DNA from: Glycomyces arizonensis DSM 44726
GTDB taxonomy: Bacteria; Actinomycetota; Actinomycetes; Mycobacteriales; Micromonosporaceae
Assembly: GCF_000482705.1 (NCBI RefSeq)
Contig: NZ_AXWO01000004.1
Span: 248,001-312,000 of the forward strand
Length of the DNA stretch: 64,000 bases
Direction: 5' to 3'
Under the pieces are notes generated by a model. The model worked only from the letters and a program-made list of their open reading frames with translations. It was not told the origin of the DNA and searched no databases. Below are positions 23,454 through 31,463 of the stretch, one piece after another. The position numbers and the translations under genes were made by a program. Every line of letters begins with the position of its first letter. Position 1 is the first letter of the stretch.

Positions 23454-24899
23454 CTACAGCGTATCGGGCAGGATCAACACCCGCTCGGTCGTGTAGTCGT
23501 CCATAGCGGACGCCACGCCCTCGCGGCCCACCCCCGAGGCCTTGACGCCGCCGTACGGCATCTGGTCGGCCCGGAACGAGGGCACGTCGCCGATGACGAC
23601 GCCGCCGACCTCCAAATCCCGGTGCGCCTGCATCACCTGCGGCAGCCGCTCGGTGAACACCCCCGCCTGGAGCCCGTACCGCGAGTCGTTGATCGCCGCC
23701 AGCCCCGCCTCGAAGCTGTCGACGCTCTGGAGCACCAGCACCGGCCCGAAGACCTCCTCGCGCAGCACCAGCGCGTCCTGGCGCACCTCGGCGAGCACCG
23801 TCGGCTCCAGGGTCGCGCCCGAGCGCGGCGAGCCCCCGCACAGCACCTTCGCGCCGCCGTCGACCGCGTCGGCCACCCACGACTCGACCCGCTCGGCGGC
23901 CTCGACGCTGATCATCGGCCCGACCTTGCACGCCGGGTCGCTCGGGTCGCCCGTCGGCAGCGAGCGGACGTGGTCGGTGATCCGCTCGGCCATGTCGGCG
24001 AACGCCCCGGCCTCGATGAAGACCCGCTGCACGGCGATGCACGACTGCCCCGCCTGGTAGTTCCCGAACGTCGCGATCCGCTCGGCGGCCCAGTCCCGCC
24101 GCGGGTAGTCCGCGGCCACCAGCGCCGCCCCGTTGCCGCCCAGTTCGAGCGTCACGTGCTTGTCCGGCACCTGCCGCATGATCTGGGCGCCGACGGGGCC
24201 CGAGCCGGTGAACGAGACGACCGGCAGCCGCGGGTCCTCGACCAGCTGCGCGGCCCGGTCGTTCGGCACCGGCAGCACCGACAGCATCGCCGGCGGCAGG
24301 TCGGTCTCGGAGAACAGGGCCCCCAGGTGCAGCGCCGACAGCGGCGTCGCCGGGGCCGGCTTGACCACGATCGGGCAGCCCGCGGCGATCGCCGGGCCGA
24401 TCTTGTGCGCCACCAGGTTCAGCGGGAAGTTGAACGGCGAGATCCCCAGGACGGGGCCGCGCGGGAAGCGCCGCACGAGCGCCACGCGGCCCTCGGCGGC
24501 CGCGTCGGTGTCGAGCCGCTGGAGCGTGCCGGAGAAGCGCCTGGCCTCCTCGGCGGCCCACCGGAACGTCGAGACCGCGCGCCGCACCTCGGCCCTGGCC
24601 CAGGAGATCGGCTTCCCGGACTCGGCGGTGACGAGTTCGGCGCACGTCTCGGCCTCCTCGTCGAGGCGGCGCCGGACGTGCTCGAGCGCTTCGGCGCGGA
24701 CGTGCGCGGGCAGGGCCGCGGCCTCGCGGGCGACCCCCGCGGCCGCGGCGACGGCCGCCTCGACCTGGCCCGAGGTGGCCCAGGACGTGGCGCCGACCGG
24801 CGAGTCGTCGAAGGGGTGTGTGACGAAGAATTCCTCCTCGCCGTGCTGCGGACGGCCGGCCACCCAAATGGGCGAAACGGGACGGAGACGTTGCGACAT
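23454..24899 (-). CDS. NAD(P)-dependent aldehyde dehydrogenase
   Basis: 481 aa. Family landmarks are ISPFNFPLNLVAHKIGPAI (oxyanion Asn), VKPAPATPLSA (cofactor Lys), FTGSGPVGAQI, the general base in LELGGNGA, and the catalytic Cys in NYQAGQSCIAVQRV, then EVFGPVL and PYGGVKASGVGREG. In LELGGNGA the usual Glu-Leu-Gly-Gly-Lys/Asn order is kept. It oxidises aldehydes to acids; length and motifs fit succinate-semialdehyde/lactaldehyde-type members, but the substrate is unknown. The gene lies directly before the three membrane protein genes; whether they are functionally linked is doubtful. Confidence 0.88.
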   Translation of the reverse strand: MSQRLRPVSPIWVAGRPQHGEEEFFVTHPFDDSPVGATSWATSGQVEAAVAAAAGVAREAAALPAHVRAEALEHVRRRLDEEAETCAELVTAESGKPISWARAEVRRAVSTFRWAAEEARRFSGTLQRLDTDAAAEGRVALVRRFPRGPVLGISPFNFPLNLVAHKIGPAIAAGCPIVVKPAPATPLSALHLGALFSETDLPPAMLSVLPVPNDRAAQLVEDPRLPVVSFTGSGPVGAQIMRQVPDKHVTLELGGNGAALVAADYPRRDWAAERIATFGNYQAGQSCIAVQRVFIEAGAFADMAERITDHVRSLPTGDPSDPACKVGPMISVEAAERVESWVADAVDGGAKVLCGGSPRSGATLEPTVLAEVRQDALVLREEVFGPVLVLQSVDSFEAGLAAINDSRYGLQAGVFTERLPQVMQAHRDLEVGGVVIGDVPSFRADQMPYGGVKASGVGREGVASAMDDYTTERVLILPDTL

Positions 24900-24966
24900 G
24901 GTTCAAGCCTACGGGTTCGCGCGGGGCAATGGCCGCGATCCGGCCGCCCGGGCCCATCGCACCCAC

Positions 24967-24990
24967 TTGCCTCGGATATTGCCGAGGCAA
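24967..24990. promoter_or_regulatory. Perfect 9-bp dyad upstream of a membrane gene
   Basis: TTGCCTCGG (24967-24975) and CCGAGGCAA (24982-24990) with a 6-nt AT-rich spacer lie between the divergent aldehyde dehydrogenase and membrane protein genes. A regulator-binding site is the simplest reading; the ATATTG centre may overlap the -10 region. Confidence 0.5.
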
Positions 24991-25004
24991 GGCATGATGG
25001 GGCC

Positions 25005-25697
25005 ATGAGTGAACAGCAATCAGGTGCGGGGTATCCCCAGCAGCCGACCTCCGGCCAACCGCAGCAGCAGGGGTACCCGCCCCAGTACGCCTCCCCGCAG
25101 GCGCAGTACCAGGCCCAGCAGCAGTATGCGGCCTATGCCCCCCAGGGTCCGTCGTTCTTCGACCGCCTCGGCGTTCCCTCGATGCCCGCGATCCTGGGCC
25201 TGGCGGGCCTCGCCGCGCTCGTCCTGTCCGGCCTCATCGCCGGCACCAGCGACAGCATGGACCCGTCCGAACTGGGTTACATCGTCGGTGACTACTTCGG
25301 CGGCATCCAGACGCTGCTGGTCGCCACGGTCGTCATGTTCGCGCTGACGCTCTTCGGCGGCGAGCGCCTCCGCGCGCTGTGGAAGACGCTGACGGTCGCG
25401 GCCGTGGCGCTCTTCCTGGCGAGCTTCCTGTATCGACTCTTGTCGCTGTCGGAAGGCAACAACGCCTCGGACGCCTCGTCGTGGATCGGGGCGATCCTGC
25501 TCCTCGGCGCGATGGGCCTGTTCCTGGCCGGTGCCCTCATGGCTCCCCTCAACGCCGAGGCCGCCGCGGCGAAGGCCGCCTCCCAGCAGCAGGCGGCCGC
25601 GCAGCAGCAGGGCCAAGCGGGCTACGCCACCGGCCAGCAGGGCGGCGCGCAGCAGACCCAGCAGAACCAGCAGTGGCCGCAGGCGCCGCAGCAGTAA
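25005..25697 (+). CDS. Gln-rich membrane protein, unknown function
   Basis: 230 aa. A Gln/Tyr/Pro-rich head (1-45), then four hydrophobic segments (about 60-80, 95-117, 128-148 and 162-182), and an Ala/Gln-rich tail. The ends are low-complexity and cytoplasmic in the likely topology. No transporter or enzyme motif. A possible regulatory dyad lies just upstream and a strong terminator follows. Confidence 0.7.
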   Translation: MSEQQSGAGYPQQPTSGQPQQQGYPPQYASPQAQYQAQQQYAAYAPQGPSFFDRLGVPSMPAILGLAGLAALVLSGLIAGTSDSMDPSELGYIVGDYFGGIQTLLVATVVMFALTLFGGERLRALWKTLTVAAVALFLASFLYRLLSLSEGNNASDASSWIGAILLLGAMGLFLAGALMAPLNAEAAAAKAASQQQAAAQQQGQAGYATGQQGGAQQTQQNQQWPQAPQQ

Positions 25698-26196
25698 CGG
25701 CAGCGGCACCGACGCGACAGCGAGGCGGTCGCGACCCTGAGGTCGCGACCGCCTCGCATTGTGCTGTATCGCTGGGTTTCCGCCGTGCCGTGACGGCCTG
25801 CGCCCTTCGTCGTCGCGGCCGTGTCCGCTGCTTCGGCGCAAGAGGTCGGCAGACCGGCTCGGGCGCGGAGGGCGGCAATGGCAGCGGGTGACGCTGGATT
25901 GTGGATTGCAGGTGCCGGATCGGGCCACGCCCGCGGCCGTGGGGGCTCGCGGACTTCTCCGAGACGGCTAACTTCTTGTCCGGCGGGACCCAGTCGTCTT
26001 CACGGACTTCGTCGTCGTCCGGGTTGTACCGATCGGCATAAGCGTCGTATGGGTCCTCGTCGGGCTCTACGTCCTCGGCATCCTCACGACCGCCTGAGAG
26101 CTCGCGCTCGAGCGCGCGCAGGTCGGTGTTCGGAGCATGGTACTTGAGCTTACGGGCCACTTTGGTCTGCTTTGCCTTAGCTCGGCCGCGCCCCAT
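25549..26196 (-). CDS. DUF3073 protein with anomalous C-terminal extension
   Basis: From ATG 26196 the first about 75 residues are typical DUF3073: MGRGRAKAKQTKVARKLKY, then NTDLRALERELSGG and an acidic tail ending near DDWVPPDKKLAVS. Family members usually stop here (about 60-80 aa). In this copy the frame runs on for about 140 low-complexity Arg/Pro/Ala residues, through the neighbouring terminator and 149 bp into the convergent gene. The extension is probably not selected: a lost stop or a frameshift in the tail is likely. Function of DUF3073 is unknown. Confidence 0.7.
   Translation of the reverse strand: MGRGRAKAKQTKVARKLKYHAPNTDLRALERELSGGREDAEDVEPDEDPYDAYADRYNPDDDEVREDDWVPPDKKLAVSEKSASPHGRGRGPIRHLQSTIQRHPLPLPPSAPEPVCRPLAPKQRTRPRRRRAQAVTARRKPSDTAQCEAVATSGSRPPRCRVGAAAVTAAAPAATAGSAGSAARRPAGRWRSPLGPAAARPPAAGRRPSPRRPRR
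25722..25755. terminator. Perfect 15-bp stem terminator
   Basis: 25722-25736 pairs with 25741-25755 around CTGA. It ends the membrane protein gene; the minus-strand DUF3073 reading frame passes through it without a stop. Confidence 0.85.
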
Positions 26197-26475
26197 ATGG
26201 CTCGACCCCCTCGCACAGAAATCATCGGGGCGGCCAATACGGCGCCCCGGAATGCTTGCAATCTCTTCGTGGCTCCTACGGTACAACCTCGCGGCGCTCG
26301 GTTGCATCCCGGCCCATGAGTTGGATGCCACAGAATTCCGGCGATCGGGCCCGGACAGCACGGGTTTTCGGCCCTCGACGGGGCTTGCCTCGACATGAGC
26401 ATCCGCTCACATCATGGGAGCGATGTCCACGATGTGAGCGGTCTGCGTCGGCGGAAGGCACCGCCGAAAGCCGCG
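26197..26475. other. Spacer between DUF3073 and valine dehydrogenase, no gene seen
   Basis: 279 bp. It must hold the DUF3073 promoter. No hairpin or recognised site was found that could be placed with confidence. Confidence 0.4.
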
Positions 26476-27546
26476 TCAGCGGAAGACGCGCAGGCGCTGG
26501 AGGCGGCCGACCGCGGCCATCCGCTCCTCGGCGATCGCGTCGGCGGCGGCCACCGGCGTGACGCCCTCGCCCTTGGCGCGTTCGAGGATTCGCGCGGTCG
26601 TGCCGCCGATCTGCGCGGTGCGCCGCTCGGCGCGCTTGAAGTCGAACGGCCCCGCGTACTCCTCGGCGACCTGGATGACGCCGCCGGAGTTGACCACGTA
26701 GTCGGGGCAGTAGAGGATCCCCGCCCGGTCGAGCTCGTCGGCGACGGCCGCGTCGGCGAGCTGGTTGTTGGCCGCGCCGCAGACGATCTCGGCGTCGAGG
26801 GTCTTCAGCGAGTCCTCGTTGAGGACACCGCCGAGAGCGCAGGGGGCGTAGACGTGGACCCCGGAGGCGATGAGCTCGTCGGTGTCGGCGACGAGCCGCA
26901 CCCGCGGGAAGTGCTCGGCGGCCCAGGCGCGGGCGGCATCGGACACGTCGGTGGCGACGACCTCGGCGCCCGCCTCGACCAGGTGCGGCAGCAGGTGCCG
27001 TCCGACCTTGCCGAGCCCGGCGACGCCGACGGTGCGGCCCGAGAGGTCCTCGGCGCCCCAGCGGTGGACGGCGGCGGCCTTCATCGCCTGGAACACGCCG
27101 AAGGCGGTGAGGATCGAGGAGTCGCCGGCGCCGCCGGCGTCGGGAGAGCGGCCGGTGACGTGGCGCGATTCGCGCGCCACCGTGTCCATGTCCTCCACAT
27201 AGGTGCCGACGTCGCAGGCGGTCACGTAGCGCCCGCCGAGGGTCTCGACGAAGCGGCCGTAGGCGCGCAGCAGCGCCTCGCTCTTGTCGGTGGCGGGGTC
27301 GCCCCAGATGACGGCCTTGCCGCCGCCGTGGTCGAGTCCGGCGATCGCGTTCTTGTAGGCCATCCCCTCCGAGAGGTGGAGGACGTCGGTGAGGGCCTCC
27401 GCCTCGGTGGCGTAGGGGTAGAAGCGGGTGCCGCCGAGGGCGGGGCCGAGCGCGGTCGAGTAGATCGCGATGACGGCTCGCAGCCCGGAGTCGGGGTCGT
27501 GGCAGAACACGACTTGCTCATGGCCGCATGCGTCGAAGATGCTCAT
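26476..27546 (-). CDS. vdh: Valine/leucine dehydrogenase
   Basis: 356 aa from ATG 27546 (GGAG upstream). Glu/Leu/Phe/Val dehydrogenase family: [14 protein letters not shown], the catalytic Lys in [28 protein letters not shown], the Rossmann motif [12 protein letters not shown] and [27 protein letters not shown]. It oxidatively deaminates valine and other branched-chain amino acids to the 2-oxoacids used by the Bkd complex encoded at 10680-14177. The Streptomyces vdh gene also lies near bldC, which supports orthology. The divergent spacer has an 8-bp dyad (27617-27641). Confidence 0.9.
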   Translation of the reverse strand: MSIFDACGHEQVVFCHDPDSGLRAVIAIYSTALGPALGGTRFYPYATEAEALTDVLHLSEGMAYKNAIAGLDHGGGKAVIWGDPATDKSEALLRAYGRFVETLGGRYVTACDVGTYVEDMDTVARESRHVTGRSPDAGGAGDSSILTAFGVFQAMKAAAVHRWGAEDLSGRTVGVAGLGKVGRHLLPHLVEAGAEVVATDVSDAARAWAAEHFPRVRLVADTDELIASGVHVYAPCALGGVLNEDSLKTLDAEIVCGAANNQLADAAVADELDRAGILYCPDYVVNSGGVIQVAEEYAGPFDFKRAERRTAQIGGTTARILERAKGEGVTPVAAADAIAEERMAAVGRLQRLRVFR

Positions 27547-27616
27547 GGCTTGCTCCAGTTCTGTGGGCGGTGGTTCGCCGCCCTATGGTCGGCCGGATCG
27601 CGGCCGGGGCGTTTGT

Positions 27617-27641
27617 GGCGTAGCGCGGGTATGGCTACGCC
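27617..27641. promoter_or_regulatory. 8-bp dyad in the vdh divergent promoter region
   Basis: GGCGTAGC (27617-27624) and GCTACGCC (27634-27641), spacer 9 nt, between vdh and the oppositely oriented gene at 27673. Candidate operator for either or both genes. Confidence 0.45.
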
Positions 27642-27672
27642 TCCAGTCTAGGACTGTGGAAGTATCTGCCTC

Positions 27673-28509
27673 GTGTACGCACCGAACGCGTCGTATCTGC
27701 GCGTCTATGAGCCGGCCGGGGCCTTCGCCGACGCCGACTACTGGCGCGCCTACGCCGCTTCGGGGCGGGCGCCCGAACCCCACGAGGGCCCGAAGCAGCG
27801 CCGTGAAGCACTCTACGAGCGCATCGGATGGCCTTGGCGGGGTGTCCCCTCCTTCGGGCGCGAGGCCTACGTCATCGACCGCGGCGACGACGCCGAGCCG
27901 CTGGTGTGCCCCTGGAATCTGCGCTACCGCATCGCTCAGGCCGCGCTGGAGCTGCGGCGGCTGACTCCCGAGCCGGTCGCCGAGGCGCTCATCCCGCCCG
28001 ACTTCCTGGCCTCGGCCGCCGAGATCGTGGCCCACGACGACCTCACCGACCGCCACGAGGCGCCCGCGGACGCCCACGAGCAGGTGGCGTCCTGGTCGGT
28101 GCCGCTGCGCTGGTTCACCTGCGTCCGGCCCGGGGACCGGCAGCTGGTCATCCACCCGCGGGCGACGTGGCTGCGCTACCGCACGCCGATGTCCAAGGCG
28201 CGGACGCAGCTGGTCGTGGCGCGCAACCTCATCCGCGCCGAGTTCGGCGAGGACGCCGAACTCGGCGTCGCGATCGGCGAGACCACGGAGTGGCTGGAGG
28301 GCTTCCATCACGAGTCGGTGGTGGAGCTGGACTACGGCGGTCTGGTCTCCCGCATGGACTATGAGGAGCTGCGCCGGGAGGACTCGGTGGACCTCACGTG
28401 GGAGGCCCTCGACCGGCTCGGTGCGAACGAGCCAGAGGCGGCGCAGGAATGCTATGCGCGCCTAGTGGAACGCTGGCGTGATCGTCGTCTCGGCGAGCGC
28501 CTCAACTGA
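27673..28509 (+). CDS. Conserved actinobacterial protein between vdh and bldC
   Basis: 278 aa from GTG 27673, with TATCTG 4 nt before, possibly leaderless. A soluble protein rich in Trp, Arg and Asp, with WFTCVRPGDRQLVIHP and TWLRYRTPMSKARTQLVVARNLIRAEFG as the most conserved-looking parts. No catalytic signature is recognised. In Streptomyces a conserved hypothetical gene occupies the same place between vdh and bldC, which suggests this is its orthologue; function unknown. Confidence 0.65.
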   Translation: MYAPNASYLRVYEPAGAFADADYWRAYAASGRAPEPHEGPKQRREALYERIGWPWRGVPSFGREAYVIDRGDDAEPLVCPWNLRYRIAQAALELRRLTPEPVAEALIPPDFLASAAEIVAHDDLTDRHEAPADAHEQVASWSVPLRWFTCVRPGDRQLVIHPRATWLRYRTPMSKARTQLVVARNLIRAEFGEDAELGVAIGETTEWLEGFHHESVVELDYGGLVSRMDYEELRREDSVDLTWEALDRLGANEPEAAQECYARLVERWRDRRLGERLN

Positions 28510-28718
28510 CGTCCACTCTCGAGAGCCGCACCCCTTCTCAGCTCGGTGTTCTCCAGTGGAGTGATCACTCGGATGAGTGAGCCGAGCGGAAAGTCCAGTC
28601 AAAATCGGCCGTTCGGACTATGTCGGACATCTACGACAGCACGGACGATTGGAGAAGGAACGAATCCAGGCTGCGGCAGCCGGTGATTCCCCAGCCCGTC
28701 TGTGGAGGAGATTGAATT

Positions 28719-28940
28719 ATGACGACAGACTTGAACCTTCCGGTGGAAACAGAGGCCCTGCTCACGCCCTCTGAAGTCGCTGCGATGTTCCGCGTTGACC
28801 CGAAGACCGTCACCCGCTGGGCCAAGGCGGGGAAGATCTCGGCGATCCGCACCCTCGGAGGCCACCGCCGCTACCGCGAGTCGGAGATCCGTGCCCTGAT
28901 CAACGGCGACATCCCCGGTCAGCGCGAAGCCTCCGAGTAG
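28719..28940 (+). CDS. bldC: BldC-type MerR-like developmental regulator
   Basis: 73 aa with a strong GGAGGAG site. The core LLTPSEVAAMFRVDPKTVTRWAKAGK, then IRTLGGHRRYRESEIRALI, is essentially BldC, a minimal MerR-family winged helix without an effector domain. BldC binds DNA as head-to-tail oligomers on direct repeats and delays sporulation in Streptomyces. Presence of an orthologue does not prove a complex life cycle. Followed by two consecutive hairpins with a T-run. Confidence 0.92.
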   Translation: MTTDLNLPVETEALLTPSEVAAMFRVDPKTVTRWAKAGKISAIRTLGGHRRYRESEIRALINGDIPGQREASE

Positions 28941-28995
28941 CAGGAGGGCCGGGCCACCCTGCCGGCCGCCTGCATCCCCCCGAAAATCTGGAAGC

Positions 28996-29053
28996 GCGGG
29001 CCCTCCCTCAGGGCCCGCCAAACCAAAGCAGCCGCCCGCCCAGGCGGCCTTTT
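28996..29053 (+). terminator. Double-hairpin terminator of bldC
   Basis: A 9-bp stem (28996-29004 with 29010-29018) is followed by GCCGCC...GGCGGC (29031-29036 with 29043-29048) and TTTTT. The second is a canonical intrinsic terminator. Confidence 0.85.
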
Positions 29054-29070
29054 TCGTGCCCAAGGACAGG

Positions 29071-29108
29071 TTATATCCTATAATCTTCAGGAAGATTATA
29101 GGATATAA
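29071..29108. repeat. AT-rich perfect palindrome, 18-bp arms
   Basis: TTATATCCTATAATCTTC (29071-29088) and its exact complement (29091-29108) are separated by only 2 nt. It contains TTATAGGATATA, the core shared with the other AT-rich palindromes. It lies after the bldC terminator in a convergent spacer. Confidence 0.95.
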
Positions 29109-29873
29109 GTCTAGTTCGGCTGTTTATGACTTCCGCTGCGCCCCGCGCGGCCGGGGGTGAGTACGGCACCAGCGCCGAGATCTACCGCGTCGCGCGCGGC
29201 GCGGCCCGCCGCTATTGCAGCGGAGAGCGAGTGGAGTTGCCGTGCGCTCTCCGCGTCCGGACCGGCCGCTCAAAGAGCGTCCGGCGCTGCGGTACGGAAC
29301 CCGCGCCCGTCTCTGCGAGCCCCGCACGGCCCGGTGCGGCCGTCCTGAGCGGCGTTGGGCGCGGATCGCCCATCCGGGCTCGCTCGGCCGGGAGTGAAGG
29401 CGGCGGGCAGAGGAATCGAGAGCAGGCGTCCGTCCCTGGGCGCGGCGACGGCCATGCTGCGGCACGGGAGGTCACGAGGTATTGGAAAGCGCTGCCCTGG
29501 CGAAACGTGACGGTGCCGCCGGGGTCTGAGCGCGCGGTACCTCGGCGGCATCGTCGTTGCCCGGTCGCGGCGCCCTGTCCTGCGGCGCCGCAGCTGCCCC
29601 GACCGCTTTCATGCGACCGGTCCGCGGTCGACGCGACGTTGTGATGGCGCGAGCCGCGTCGTCGTGTTCCTGGCCGGCCGCGCGGGGGCGGCCTGAGCGG
29701 CAGGTGAACCGGCTCCGGCACCGGCGGTGAACACGGGTCTCGACGACCCGCCCGGCGCCCCGCCTGTGTGAGAAGCGGAGTTCGACCCAGAGCCGCCGGT
29801 CCTTGCGGATCGGCACCAACCGAGCATCGTGAAGTTCTCTCAAGTCCGAGGTTAGCAGGGGCGACGCCCGCTG
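29109..29873. other. 765-bp spacer, no gene supported
   Basis: Open frames exist on both strands but all are Arg/Ala/Pro-rich with no ribosome site, no recognised motif and poor codon-position bias. A 9-bp inverted repeat (GCGGAGAGC with GCTCTCCGC, about 29218-29252) is the only structure noted. Decayed sequence between convergent units is the simplest reading. Confidence 0.5.
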
Positions 29874-30749
29874 TCACCAACTCGGCAATTCGAATCGCCC
29901 CGCCTCGTCGGTCCCCACCAGGCCGTCGGCGATCAGCTGGGCCACGGCCTCGTCGACCATGCGCGAATCTGGCCAGACCGCGTCGAGCCGGTCCTTGGCG
30001 ACCGGCCCGTCGGCCTCCCGCAGCACCGCCATGATCTCGCCGCGCACGTGCCGGTTCGTGCCCTTGTAGCGCTGGCGCTTGCGGCTGGGACCGGCCGGGA
30101 CCTCCTGCCCGGAGAACCCGCACGCGTCGGCCACCGGGCACTGGCCGCACTCCGGCTTGCGGGCCGTGCACACCAGCGCGCCCAGCTCCATCAGCGCCAC
30201 CGACACGCGCGCGGCGACGGCGGTCTCGGCCGGAAGCAGGGCCTCGGCGGCGGCCAGATCGGCCTTGGTCGTGGCCGTCCCGGCGTCGCTCTCCCCGCCG
30301 AGGCGGGCGACGACCCGGCGGACGTTCGTGTCGACCACCGGGTGGCGCCGACCGTAGTGGAAGACGGCCACCGCCGCGGCGGTGTAGACGCCGATCCCCG
30401 GCAGCCGCTCGAGCTCGGCCGGGTCCGAGGGGACGATGCCGCCGTGCTCCTCGGCGAGGATGCGGGCGCACTCCTGGAGCCGCAGCGCCCGCCGCGGGTA
30501 GCCCATGCGGCCCCACTCGCGCAGCACCTCGGCAGTGGGGGCCGCGGCCAGGTCGGCGGGGGTCGGCCAGCGCTCCATCCACGCCTCCCACACGGGGGCG
30601 ACGCGCGCGACCTGCGTCTGCTGGCTCATGACCTCGGAGACCAGGACGCCCCACGCGGTCGTTCCGGGACGGCGCCACGGCAGTTCGGCGCGGCCGCGGT
30701 CGTCGAACCAGGGCAGGAGTCGCTCGGCGAGGTGATCGGGTGCGAGCAT
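29874..30749 (-). CDS. mutY: A/G-specific adenine DNA glycosylase MutY
   Basis: 291 aa. Helix-hairpin-helix LERLPGIGVYTAAAVAVF, catalytic Glu39 in SEVMSQQTQV, and Asp140 in HPVVDTNVRR. An iron-sulfur cluster motif C194-x6-C201-x2-C204-x5-C210 is complete. It removes adenine mispaired with 8-oxoguanine. A C-terminal domain of about 80 residues replaces the longer NUDIX-like domain of enterobacterial MutY, as in other actinobacteria. Divergent from the membrane gene at 30810; disA lies nearby, an arrangement also known in Streptomyces. Confidence 0.93.
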   Translation of the reverse strand: MLAPDHLAERLLPWFDDRGRAELPWRRPGTTAWGVLVSEVMSQQTQVARVAPVWEAWMERWPTPADLAAAPTAEVLREWGRMGYPRRALRLQECARILAEEHGGIVPSDPAELERLPGIGVYTAAAVAVFHYGRRHPVVDTNVRRVVARLGGESDAGTATTKADLAAAEALLPAETAVAARVSVALMELGALVCTARKPECGQCPVADACGFSGQEVPAGPSRKRQRYKGTNRHVRGEIMAVLREADGPVAKDRLDAVWPDSRMVDEAVAQLIADGLVGTDEAGRFELPSW

Positions 30750-30809
30750 GCCCCCATTGTCCGCGTGTAGTTCCGCCGATCCAACCCGAGGGTGGGTTAG
30801 CGTCCCGAC

Positions 30810-31463
30810 GTGCAGCGTTTCCAGGGCAAGTTCGTGAAGGGATCGGAGCCGGCGTCGGTCTACTGGCAGCGCCGGGCGATCGTGGCGGGCGCGGCGGTCC
30901 TGCTGATCGCGGTCGTCGTGTTCGGGGTCAAGGCGCTCGGCTCGGACGGCGGCGACGCCGACGAGGGGCGGGCCGAACCGCAGGAGTGGGTCGCGCCGTC
31001 CTCGTCCAGCACGCTCAATCGCCCGCAGGTCTCGCCGACCCCCGCCGCCGAGCCGAACAGCGCTTCGACCTCGCCGACCACGGCGCCCGCGTGCGAGGAG
31101 GACGCGCTGATGCTCCAGGTGGTGGCCGCGTTCGACGAGGTCCGGTCAGGGGCGGAGGTGCCGGTGAGCGTCCTGGTCGCCAGCGCCGCCGCCGTGACGT
31201 GCACGGTCGACCTCGGCGCGGTCGCGGTCGAGCTCACCGCGGGCACGGACGTCGTCCACTCCACCGCGCACTGCGCCGACGCCGAGCCGAAGCCGGTGGA
31301 GCTGGCCGAGGGCGCGGGCCAGACCGTCGAGTTCACGCTCGACGGCCTCGCCTCCGAGCCCGGCTGCGAGGGCGACCGCAGGCGCCTGCCCGCCGGTGAC
31401 TACCAACTGCGTGCGAAACTCGGCGAGGCCGTCTCGCAGCCCACCGAGCTGACGCTGACCTAG
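30810..31463 (+). CDS. Single-pass membrane protein next to disA/mutY
   Basis: 217 aa from GTG 30810, 6 nt after TAGCGT (30798-30803), so probably leaderless. A short basic N-terminus, membrane helix (about 22-43, RAIVAGAAVLLIAVVVFGV), a Ser/Thr/Pro linker and an outer domain (about 95-217) with Cys residues in PACEED, VTCTVDL, AHCADAE and PGCEGDR and an Ig-like beta pattern (GDYQLRAKL). Function unknown. Its TAG stop and the disA TAG stop share CTAG, a 4-nt convergent overlap. Confidence 0.7.
   Translation: MQRFQGKFVKGSEPASVYWQRRAIVAGAAVLLIAVVVFGVKALGSDGGDADEGRAEPQEWVAPSSSSTLNRPQVSPTPAAEPNSASTSPTTAPACEEDALMLQVVAAFDEVRSGAEVPVSVLVASAAAVTCTVDLGAVAVELTAGTDVVHSTAHCADAEPKPVELAEGAGQTVEFTLDGLASEPGCEGDRRRLPAGDYQLRAKLGEAVSQPTELTLT

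Noticed and set aside
21762-24990. Very long plus-strand frame over the membrane protein and aldehyde dehydrogenase region
   Set aside because: Shadow of minus-strand genes; its end is the true 25005-25697 gene.
29126-29644. 172-codon frame after the AT-rich palindrome
   Set aside because: No ribosome site, low-complexity Arg/Ala/Pro product, no recognisable domain.
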